Positions 7,812-17,185 of a DNA stretch of 22,509 nucleotides are shown here, in pieces. Origin of the DNA: DATDCY01 sp031406795 [NCBI: Candidatus Rokuibacteriota bacterium] (GTDB taxonomy: Bacteria; JAUVQV01); assembly GCA_031406795.1 (NCBI GenBank), contig JANOHV010000056.1, positions 1-22,509 on the forward strand, given 5' to 3'. Each line of letters opens with the position of its first letter. Position 1 is the stretch's first letter. The translations under genes were made by a program, and so were the position numbers. The notes below the pieces were generated by a model. The model did no database searches. It saw only the letters and a list, made by a program, of their open reading frames with translations, and had not been told where the DNA came from.

Positions 7812-8318
7812 ATGACCGGATCGAGAAGACAGGCGGGATTCAGTCTGGTCGAGGTGATGATCGCCGTCTCCATACTCGGCATCGTGGCGGCCCTCGGGAT
7901 TCCCTCGATGATCAAGGCGATGCCCCGCGTCAAGCTCGCGAACAACACCGGGACCCTGGCCAACGAAATCGCGAGCCTGCGGATGCAGGCGATCGCGAAG
8001 AGCCTGGAGTTCCGGATGGTCTTCAACGTGGCCAACGACAGTTACACGCTCGAGAAGGCCAACGGCGGCGCGTGGACGCTCTATTCGACCTCGACGACCT
8101 TCGGCACGGACATCACGAGCGTCTCCGGGTTCACCCCCGACGCCGACACGCTGATCATCAGGAGCAACGGGACGGCCAGCGTGCCGCTGAGTTCGCAGGC
8201 GATCATCGTGCTCGAGACGCCTGACGGTGGGGAAATGGCGAAGCGGATCCTCGTCCAGGCCACCGGGCGGGTTTTCGTCCAAAAGCGCAACATCGACGGT
8301 TCCTGGGTCAACGAATAG
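7812..8318 (+). CDS. GspH/FimT-like minor pseudopilin
   Basis: This 168-residue protein has a type IV prepilin leader of nine residues ending in Gly9. The mature N-terminus FSLVEVMIAVSILGIVAALGIPSMI carries Glu at mature position 5 and the hydrophobic spine that packs in the pilus core. The globular part (WTLYSTSTTFGTDITSVSGF and later strands) resembles the FimT/GspH beta domain. It is processed by prepilin peptidase at the inner membrane and helps form the initiating pilus tip complex. GGAGG at 7799-7803 supports the ATG at 7812. It is first in the operon, 12 bp before the PilV-like gene and 27 bp after the sigma-54 promoter. It could equally belong to a type II secretion-like system. Confidence 0.88.
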   Translation: MTGSRRQAGFSLVEVMIAVSILGIVAALGIPSMIKAMPRVKLANNTGTLANEIASLRMQAIAKSLEFRMVFNVANDSYTLEKANGGAWTLYSTSTTFGTDITSVSGFTPDADTLIIRSNGTASVPLSSQAIIVLETPDGGEMAKRILVQATGRVFVQKRNIDGSWVNE

Positions 8319-8330
8319 GAGCATGCGGCC

Positions 8331-8783
8331 ATGAAAACCCTTCTGCGTCGCACGGACGGCTTCACCCTCGTCGAGAGCATGATTGCGCTGTTCTTCCTCT
8401 CCTTCATGGTGGGCGAAATGGCGATGGTCGACATCGGCGCCCAACGCTCCGCCCAGCTCGCCAAGCAGTTGACGAAGGCCAACGCGTACGCCGACGAGGG
8501 GATGGAGAAGACCCGCAACATCCTGTACGCCAAGCTCCAGCTGCCGAGCGGCAACATGAACGAGAGCTGCGCGACCGCCGGCAACGTCGTGACCTGCACC
8601 TCGCTGGCCCCGATCGAGGGGCTCTTCACCCGCCAGCGCATCGTGACGCCCCTCGACGCCAATAACGCCGTGACCACGCTGAGTGCGAGCGGCAAGACCG
8701 ATGTGGTCGTCACCGTCACGTTCACCGACGCCCGGGGGGCCCCGCAGCGGGTTTCCGTGGCCAGCGTCATGACCAAGTACTAG
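8331..8783 (+). CDS. pilV: PilV-like minor pilin
   Basis: This 150-residue protein has a short leader ending in Gly10 and the mature start FTLVESMIALFFLSFMVGEMAM with Glu at position 5. The N-terminal motif GFTLVE-S-MIAL is characteristic of PilV-type minor pilins. The body has few distinct motifs apart from two cysteines (NESCATAGNVVTC) likely to form a disulphide, and ends in a beta strand with VVVTVTFTDARG. Minor pilins of this type prime pilus assembly and sit at the tip. GGAG at 8317-8320 precedes the ATG at 8331. It lies between the FimT-like and PilW-like genes, the order seen in known minor pilin operons. Confidence 0.85.
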   Translation: MKTLLRRTDGFTLVESMIALFFLSFMVGEMAMVDIGAQRSAQLAKQLTKANAYADEGMEKTRNILYAKLQLPSGNMNESCATAGNVVTCTSLAPIEGLFTRQRIVTPLDANNAVTTLSASGKTDVVVTVTFTDARGAPQRVSVASVMTKY

Positions 8784-8812
8784 CCGACCGCCGCCGGCAA
8801 GGGGGAGCGACC

Positions 8813-11800
8813 ATGAGTGCTATCGGACGGAAGCAGGGACGGTCGGGGCCGTTGCGCAATGCGCGCGGCTACACGCTGGTCGAGATGATGATCGCCCTCG
8901 GCGTTGCGGTCGTCGTCGGCATGGGGCTGTATCAGGTCTTCAGGGCGACGCAGCGCTCGTCCGTCGGGCAGCGGCTGCGCAACGACGTGCAGAGCGGCTG
9001 CACGGCCGCGATGGAGCAGATGAAGAGCGAACTGGCGCTCGGCGGCTACCGGGCCATCGATCCGGCGTCGCCGATCACCAACGCCGCCGCCGGCAGCATC
9101 ACCTTCGAGTACTGGGACGATCAGGCGGAGCCGGTCGCCGGCCGCAACAACAACATCCGGGTGGTCTATCGCCGGGCGACCACCGTCGAGTCGGGGGGCG
9201 GTCCCCAGGGCATCAAGCCGGGCGACCTGGTGCGGGAAATCTACCGCTACTCGACCCCGGCCGGCCCCTTCGACGCCACGCCGACCAAGCAGGTGCTGGT
9301 CGACAACGTCCTGGCGTTGGGCTTCACGTACATGCAGTCCGACAACACCACCTGGGACGGGATCAGCCTCGGCGCGATCAAGACGATCCGCCCGACGCTG
9401 ACCTGCGAGTCCAGCCGGCCGGACCCGAGCACGGACAAGATGCTGAGGATCACGCTGACCGGCGAGGTCCGAGCCCGCAACGTCGGCGTTTCGGCCACCC
9501 CGAAGGACACCACCCCCCCCGCGACACCGGGCGGCGTGGTGGCCTGGGACGAGGGCCGCTGCGGCCAACTTCAGCTGCGCTGGTACGGGAACACCGATAC
9601 CGACCTCGAGGGGTACGTCATCTACTCCGGGCTGGCGGCCGGCGCGTATACAAAGCGCACCCGGATCACCCGCCCGCCCCAGTCGGCCGCCAACACGAAG
9701 GAGTTCCAGACGCTCACCGGCCTGACCTCCGCCAAGTCCACGGACCTCCCCGCCTCCCAGCCGATGCACTACATCGCCATCCAGGCCTTCGACAAGGCGG
9801 GAAACGTGAGCCCCACGTTCTCGACCCCGGTCTACGGCAACCCGACGGGCAGCCGGCGGAGCGAACCCGGGACGGCGGCGGAATCCGACACGACGATTCA
9901 CCCGCTGCTTCCCGCCGCGCCGGTCCTGACGGCGGCGCCGACCCCCGGCCCCACCGACAGCAGCATCACCCTGACCTGGACCCCGCCGGCGGTGTCGGGG
10001 CTGGTCGGCTACCGCCTCTACCGCGGCGAGACCCCCGGGTTCACCGTCAACGACGCGCCGGGCACGGGAAACCGGATCGCCAACGAGACGCAGCTGGGCG
10101 CCGACCAGCTCAGCTGGGTCGACGACGACAGCAAGCCCCTCCCCGGCGGCGGGCTCTCGGGCTGCAAGCCGTACTACTACAAGATCTGCGCGGTCATCTG
10201 CGACACGAGCCTGATCGCCTCCTACGGGACGGCGCAGTTCAGCGAGGCCACGGCCACGCCGACCGACAACGAGAAGCCGCCGGCGCCGAAGCTCACGGCC
10301 GCCCCCGGCTGGCAGCGCATCATCCTGAACCTCACCAACCCGGCGCGGACGGGCATGGACGCGACGCCCGACTTCGACTACACGCAGATCTTCTTCAGCA
10401 CCATCGCCGTCCTGACGATGGACGCCGGCGGAAACGTCCTGGACGGAGGCGCCCCCGCGCGGCTCATCCCGGACCCCATCAGCACCGACAAGGGGACGTT
10501 CCGGCAGGACGGCGCCACGGGGGGCACGATCAACTTCGACGACGAAACCCTTGTCCTCCCCTCCGGCGGCCTGGCCTCGCCCACGCTGACCGCCGGGACC
10601 TACTACTTTCTCGCGGTGGCCCACGACCTGTGCGGGAACATCTCGCTGAAGGAGGCCCAGGCCGAAGCCAAGGCGGACCAGTGCAACGACTGCGACGGCG
10701 TTTCGGCGGGGCAGGACAAGTGCGTCGACGCGCCCTACCCGCCGCTCAACGTGCGCGTGGACACGTCGATCGCCGGCAACGGCTGCTTCGGCGCGACGTG
10801 GATCGCGTGGGATTTCCCGGACAGTTACATCATCGATCACCCAGACTTCAAGGCCTTCCGCATCCTGCGCCGGGAACTCACCGGCGCTAGCACGACCTTC
10901 GACGATTCGGTCGCACCGATCAAAGTGGTCAGCGACGGCTGGACCGCCAAGACCATCCTCGACGGCGACTGCCAGGACGGTCTCGTCTACTCCTATCGGG
11001 TCGAAGCCTACGACTGCTACTACTTCGAATGGGTCTTCTCCGGCGCATTCAGCACCGGCAACGACCCCGCGAACAACATCTCCGCGGCGAAGTTCCCGGC
11101 CGCGCCTTTCGGGACGCCGCCCTACCTGACCGTCGACCTCAATGGCGTCTCGCTCGGCGCGCCGGTGCACGACACGTCCGTGCCGGTGCTGACCGGCAGG
11201 ATCTCGGGGCCGGACGGCATCCTCGGGAACCCCGACGACACCGGCGATTTCCTCCACGACAAGATCACCTTCGGGATCCGCAACACGAGCAGAGCCGCCG
11301 CCGCGAACCGCCTCAGGCTCGACGGCCTCACGGCCGCCTCGATCTGGGACAATACCAACGCCTTCCTGCAGAAGCTCGACGTCGGTGACAACGCCACCTC
11401 GCCGATCACTGCCGCGTTCGACCAACCGGACGCCACGCTGAACCACGGGTCGACCGGGAGCGTCATCACCTTCACGACCAGGCCCCCGCTGGACCCCCTG
11501 GACGACAAGATCCCGGTCCAGACCGGCTTCATGAATTCCGACCGGAGCCGGGACCGCAACAGCGACATGCGGACCAACTGGATCGACTACACCTTCGCGT
11601 ACTCGAACCCGAGCACGGGCGCCGAGACGTGCACCGCGCGCAGCACGTACTACACGCCGCTCGGGCCCTACATCTACGGCGTCAGCCAGGACAAGCCCTT
11701 CTTCGGCACGCTCGCCTGGGCGGTTCACGGCGAGGAGGGCGGGAATTTCATCGACGCGGTGACCGTGCCCGGAGGGGTCGACGTGACCGTCTTCGCCGAG

Positions 11801-13993
11801 GTTCTCGAAGACAGCGGCGCCAGCATCCTGCCCAACAACGTGCGTCTCTACAGCTACGTCGACACCGTCAAGGCCCACACCTCGGAGCCGCCGTTGTCGC
11901 TGTTCACGTCGGTGCCGATGACGCGGGGACTCGGCAACCAGTGGTTCGCGACGATCCCGGCGACCAGCGATGCCAATGTCTGGTACCACATCATCGCGCA
12001 GGACACCCAGGGGAACTTCGACCGCGACCCGGAGCCGTGGGCCGGCTCCTACCAATACTTCCAGCAGGCCCCGAACTTCTGCGAGACCATCCCCAACCCG
12101 CCGACGCTCACCAACCTGACCGTCAGCGGCGGCAGCGTGATCCTGACCTGGACCGAGCCGACCACGAACGCGACCCCCGCCGGCTCGACTTACAACGACG
12201 CCAAGGGCTACAAGCTCTACCGCAACCGCAACGACGGGACCGGCTGGGTGCTGCACTTCTTCCACGACCCGACGACGAAACTGTTCCCCGTCGGCACCAC
12301 GACCTACACCGACGGCGGGGTGTTCGCCCTCGACACCCTGAGATACGACTACCGCCTGACCGCTCTCGATCTCTGCTCGCCGACGCCGAACGAGAGCGCG
12401 CCATCCAACGTGCTGACCGAAGACGTGGAGAATAACTGCAGCAACACGCCGAGCCCGCCGGTGATCATGCTCGGAACCTCCAGCGACGTCGGCGGCAGCG
12501 TCACGCTGACCTGGTCCAAGCCGACGACGAACGCGCCGCCGTCGATTGTGCCGCTGACCGACCTCGCCGGCTACGAGGTCTGGCGCCAGAGAAATACCGA
12601 GCCCCTGGTCATCGTGCCGGCCTCGCCGGGCACCACGTGCGGCACGATCACCAACCCGAACACCCTGACCTGCACGGACTTCGGGCCGACCTCGAGCGGC
12701 ATCAGGAACAACGTCTTCAAGTACTTCGTCAAGGCCTTCGACAGCTGCACGACGAGAAACATCAGCGCCGGGTCGGACGTCTTCACGGAGAACGAGAGCA
12801 ACAACCCCTGCCTCGACACCCCGAGTGCGCCCGCGATCCTGACCGGGCCCGGCGGTTCGACCTCGTCGTCCAGCGGCGTGCTGCTGAAGTGGAGCGCGCC
12901 GACCGTGAACAACGAGGTCTTGCCGATCGCGCCGACGACCTATGGCGACCCCGGCGGGTACCGTGTCGAACGCTGCGCCACGGGCTGCACGTCCGATGCG
13001 AACTGGACGCAGATCGGCTCCACGGACTCCGTCACGCTGGCCTTTTCCGACGTGCCCGCGAACATCGGCGAAGTGGCCTACCAGTACCGGGTCAAGGCCT
13101 TCGACACCTGCGCCCTCCCCGGCCCGAACGTCAGCCTGCCTTCGACCCCCTTCTTCGAGAGCTTCGTCGGCGCCTGCGGGACAATCCCGCAGCCGGCCGT
13201 GATCATCACGGCGGGCGCGGGCACTTCGAGCTTCTCGAAAGACGGCGTGATCCTGAACTGGAACGCGCCGACCGCCAATGCCACGCCCGCGGGACAGCCC
13301 TTCTCCGACCCCGGCGGCTACCGCGTCTACCGCCGCCAGCAGACGTCGGCCGGTCCGCCCGCGGCCTTCACCGCCTGGACAAACATCGCCGAGCTGACGA
13401 GCCCGTCCTATCTCGGGTCCGGACCCTTCACGTACACCGACACCACGATCGCGGACACCCCCACGATCACCAACATCGGGGATCCCGCGAAGCAGTACTC
13501 CTACCACGTGGCGGCCATCGACAACTGCTCGTGCCCGCCGACACCGCCGGCGCCGTTCGCCTGCCCGAACGAGAGCGGCGTCTCCAACATCTTCACGGAG
13601 ACGTATACCGATGCCTGTGCCCTGCTCACGACGCCCGCGGCGCCGTCCGCTCTGACGGCAACCAAGGTCGGCGGGTGCACCGGCGGCAGCGCCGCGACGG
13701 CGATGGACCTGGCCTGGAGCGCGTCTGCGGGAGCCCCGAGCGGATATCGGGTCTACGGCATCAGCTGCACTAACGGCACCTCCTGCACTGGCACGCCAAA
13801 CATCCGGCTCAACACGACGGACCCGCTCACCGTGAGAACGTTGAGACACAGCATCCCGCCGACCAAGATGAACTCGGTGCAGTGGCGTTACGGAGTCAAG
13901 GCCGTGAACAACAGCGCCGGGTGCACGGATTCCAACAAGTGGAAAGAGAGCGCCTTCAGCAACTTCGTGATCGATGAGTGCCTCCTCCCCTAG
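8813..13993 (+). CDS. pilW: Giant PilW-like minor pilin with about nine fibronectin-III-like domains
   Basis: The protein is 1726 residues, several times the usual 250-400 of PilW. Residues 1-19 are a basic prepilin leader ending in Gly19. The mature YTLVEMMIALGVAVVVGMGLY has Glu at position 5, and a normal PilW globular part runs to about 225. FnIII-like domains then follow at roughly 231-343, 367-482, 486-618 and 637-750. A different beta-rich segment spans 755-1085. Five Cys-headed FnIII-like repeats start at Cys1090, 1209, 1333, 1455 and 1602. Strand landmarks recur as V-x-LTW-x-P, GY-x-(L/V)-(Y/W)R and Y-x-(V/L)-x-A-(F/L/I)D. The ATG at 8813 follows GGGGGAG. No stop or frameshift interrupts it. 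It is probably exported and displayed at the pilus tip as a stalk or adhesin; ligand unknown. Confidence 0.88.
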   Translation: MSAIGRKQGRSGPLRNARGYTLVEMMIALGVAVVVGMGLYQVFRATQRSSVGQRLRNDVQSGCTAAMEQMKSELALGGYRAIDPASPITNAAAGSITFEYWDDQAEPVAGRNNNIRVVYRRATTVESGGGPQGIKPGDLVREIYRYSTPAGPFDATPTKQVLVDNVLALGFTYMQSDNTTWDGISLGAIKTIRPTLTCESSRPDPSTDKMLRITLTGEVRARNVGVSATPKDTTPPATPGGVVAWDEGRCGQLQLRWYGNTDTDLEGYVIYSGLAAGAYTKRTRITRPPQSAANTKEFQTLTGLTSAKSTDLPASQPMHYIAIQAFDKAGNVSPTFSTPVYGNPTGSRRSEPGTAAESDTTIHPLLPAAPVLTAAPTPGPTDSSITLTWTPPAVSGLVGYRLYRGETPGFTVNDAPGTGNRIANETQLGADQLSWVDDDSKPLPGGGLSGCKPYYYKICAVICDTSLIASYGTAQFSEATATPTDNEKPPAPKLTAAPGWQRIILNLTNPARTGMDATPDFDYTQIFFSTIAVLTMDAGGNVLDGGAPARLIPDPISTDKGTFRQDGATGGTINFDDETLVLPSGGLASPTLTAGTYYFLAVAHDLCGNISLKEAQAEAKADQCNDCDGVSAGQDKCVDAPYPPLNVRVDTSIAGNGCFGATWIAWDFPDSYIIDHPDFKAFRILRRELTGASTTFDDSVAPIKVVSDGWTAKTILDGDCQDGLVYSYRVEAYDCYYFEWVFSGAFSTGNDPANNISAAKFPAAPFGTPPYLTVDLNGVSLGAPVHDTSVPVLTGRISGPDGILGNPDDTGDFLHDKITFGIRNTSRAAAANRLRLDGLTAASIWDNTNAFLQKLDVGDNATSPITAAFDQPDATLNHGSTGSVITFTTRPPLDPLDDKIPVQTGFMNSDRSRDRNSDMRTNWIDYTFAYSNPSTGAETCTARSTYYTPLGPYIYGVSQDKPFFGTLAWAVHGEEGGNFIDAVTVPGGVDVTVFAEVLEDSGASILPNNVRLYSYVDTVKAHTSEPPLSLFTSVPMTRGLGNQWFATIPATSDANVWYHIIAQDTQGNFDRDPEPWAGSYQYFQQAPNFCETIPNPPTLTNLTVSGGSVILTWTEPTTNATPAGSTYNDAKGYKLYRNRNDGTGWVLHFFHDPTTKLFPVGTTTYTDGGVFALDTLRYDYRLTALDLCSPTPNESAPSNVLTEDVENNCSNTPSPPVIMLGTSSDVGGSVTLTWSKPTTNAPPSIVPLTDLAGYEVWRQRNTEPLVIVPASPGTTCGTITNPNTLTCTDFGPTSSGIRNNVFKYFVKAFDSCTTRNISAGSDVFTENESNNPCLDTPSAPAILTGPGGSTSSSSGVLLKWSAPTVNNEVLPIAPTTYGDPGGYRVERCATGCTSDANWTQIGSTDSVTLAFSDVPANIGEVAYQYRVKAFDTCALPGPNVSLPSTPFFESFVGACGTIPQPAVIITAGAGTSSFSKDGVILNWNAPTANATPAGQPFSDPGGYRVYRRQQTSAGPPAAFTAWTNIAELTSPSYLGSGPFTYTDTTIADTPTITNIGDPAKQYSYHVAAIDNCSCPPTPPAPFACPNESGVSNIFTETYTDACALLTTPAAPSALTATKVGGCTGGSAATAMDLAWSASAGAPSGYRVYGISCTNGTSCTGTPNIRLNTTDPLTVRTLRHSIPPTKMNSVQWRYGVKAVNNSAGCTDSNKWKESAFSNFVIDECLLP

Positions 13994-14013
13994 CCGCCAA
14001 GGAGATGACGGCA

Positions 14014-15621
14014 ATGAAAGCACACGGATTGAACGCGAACCTGAAGCGGCTGCTCTTTCCTCCGCGCCTGCGCGACGAGCGGGGGATGCTCCTCGTGATG
14101 GTGATGTTGATCATGCTCGTGGTCTCGTCGCTCGCGGCGGCCAACCTGATCAACGCAATGCTCGAGCGCAACCTCGCGAAGAACCAGAACTACGCGAGCC
14201 TGTCGCTTCAGGCCGCCGAGGCGGGGATCGCCGACGGGGTCACCTGGTTGAACGCGAACCAGGCGCTCCTCCCCCCGAATGCCCCGTGGGCCGACAACGC
14301 CAACTGGCCAAAAGAGGTCGCGAACGGCCGTGCGATTACCCGCGATCTCTCGCGCGACCTCAACGGCGACGGGGACATGCTGGACCCGGGCGAGAAGCTT
14401 GGCAGCTACACCGTGTCGATGCGCTTCAAGCGGGAGTGGCGCGATTACAACGGGGACGGCGTGTGCGACGACCCCGCCGACCCCAGCGACGGCGGCGAGG
14501 ACGGCGGCAACCACGACGGCGACGGCGCCCTGCCGGCCGAGTGCCTCGACCTGGCCAAGAACGACATCGTGCTCTTCAACAGCGCCGCAAATACGCTCCC
14601 CGGCGGGTTCGATTTCCCCGGCGCCCTGTACACGACCGCCGGCTCGGGCTTCCCGGTGGTCGAGATCGACGCGGTCGGCCGCTACGGCAACGCCGGCTAC
14701 CGCCAGGTCCTGTTCGACATCGCGCGCAACCGGATGGATGCCCAGGTGGACGGGGCGTTCACCGCGCGCTCGGGCGTGACCGCCACCGGTTCGTCGAACA
14801 TCGACGGCACCAACCGCCTGCTCTCCGGCGCGCCCGACTTGAGCGGCAGCTGCGGCGGCAACAAGCCCGGGATTCTCGTCGACGACGGTGTCTACACCAA
14901 CGACACCAACACCAACGGCGTCTGCGACGCAGGCGAGACCCACCTGCCCTGCGACCTGAACTGCGACGGGGACTGCGGCGACGCCGGCGCCCCGTGGAAC
15001 GAGACCTGCGGCAACGCAGTGGGCAATCCCTGTTGGGACACACACGACCCGATGGCGACGCCGCTGCAGAAGACCCCCTGGGGTGTGCTGGGTCTGCCGC
15101 AGACGGAGTTCGAGACGATGTTCACCAAGCGCGAATTCAAGCCATCCCCCCCCGCGGCGCCGAACACCCCCGACGATGCGATGAACATGCCCTGCAGTAC
15201 CGACCAGTACTATCTCTGGTTCGCGTCGACCGACGGCGTCAAGTTCAACAACAGTTCAACGTGCAACAACTACAACGGCATTCTCGTGATCCACAATGAG
15301 GACTTCGACCCCGACCAGTGGAAAGACTGCCCCGGCACCTACTGCACCGACGATCTGAACGGCGACGGGAAGCTCGACCACGCCCCGGCGGTCTTCGACA
15401 TGAACGGCAACGTTGGCTGGACCGGGGTCGTCATCGCGGACCAGGTCGTGAAGGTCAACGGCACCCCCGTCATCCGCGGCGGCATCCTGTCACTGGCCTC
15501 GGGCGGCATCATCGACACCGCGATCAGCGGCAACATCGACATCGAATTCAGCTGCGAGGCAGTCACCGGGGCCACCAACCAGGGCTACAAGACGCGCCTG
15601 AACTGGCACCGGATCCGCTGA
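14014..15621 (+). CDS. pilX: PilX-like minor pilin with multiple EF-hand/dockerin-like calcium loops
   Basis: The protein is 535 residues. Its N-terminus ERGMLLVMVMLIMLVVSSLAAANLI followed by LERNLAKNQNYASLSLQAAEAG matches the PilX N-terminal family, which lacks the Glu5 of major pilins. DxNxDG-type loops occur at about 115-127 (DLNGDGDMLDPGE), 144-156, 297-308, 314-325 and 447-456, suggesting several calcium sites. The C-terminal 140 residues are beta-rich. The frame is open from a GTG at 13978, but AAGGAG at 13999-14004 fits the ATG at 14014 (9 nt spacing); it is too close to the ATG at 14005. The stretch 13994-14013 separates it from the PilW stop. It probably helps build the pilus tip with the other three. 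Confidence 0.85.
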   Translation: MKAHGLNANLKRLLFPPRLRDERGMLLVMVMLIMLVVSSLAAANLINAMLERNLAKNQNYASLSLQAAEAGIADGVTWLNANQALLPPNAPWADNANWPKEVANGRAITRDLSRDLNGDGDMLDPGEKLGSYTVSMRFKREWRDYNGDGVCDDPADPSDGGEDGGNHDGDGALPAECLDLAKNDIVLFNSAANTLPGGFDFPGALYTTAGSGFPVVEIDAVGRYGNAGYRQVLFDIARNRMDAQVDGAFTARSGVTATGSSNIDGTNRLLSGAPDLSGSCGGNKPGILVDDGVYTNDTNTNGVCDAGETHLPCDLNCDGDCGDAGAPWNETCGNAVGNPCWDTHDPMATPLQKTPWGVLGLPQTEFETMFTKREFKPSPPAAPNTPDDAMNMPCSTDQYYLWFASTDGVKFNNSSTCNNYNGILVIHNEDFDPDQWKDCPGTYCTDDLNGDGKLDHAPAVFDMNGNVGWTGVVIADQVVKVNGTPVIRGGILSLASGGIIDTAISGNIDIEFSCEAVTGATNQGYKTRLNWHRIR

Positions 15622-15641
15622 CCACCGGCCGATCCGTCGCG

Positions 15642-15669
15642 GGCGCCCGAGGTTCTCCCCTCGGGCGTC
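15642..15669. terminator. Bidirectional hairpin terminator between convergent pilX and response regulator genes
   Basis: An 11-bp stem (15642-15652 with 15659-15669, one G-T pair) encloses the loop TTCTCC. It lies 20 bp after the PilX-like stop and 7 bp beyond the end of the convergent regulator gene. A pyrimidine-rich CCCTCTTATTCTT follows on the plus strand. It can serve transcripts from both sides. Confidence 0.65.
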
Positions 15670-15676
15670 CGCCCTC

Positions 15677-17125
<1,449 letters not shown>

Positions 17126-17185
17126 GCCTCTGCCTCCTCTTCTGCCGTCACAAGCCTCATGAGTCCTGCGGGCGAAGCCCCCGCG

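Noticed and set aside
8780-14023. Uninterrupted 1747-codon open frame on the minus strand opposite the giant pilin gene
   Set aside because: It is a shadow frame produced by high GC and the codon bias of the plus-strand gene. Its product is Arg/Gly/Val-rich low-complexity sequence with no domain, while the plus strand has a prepilin leader, ribosome site and repeated domains.
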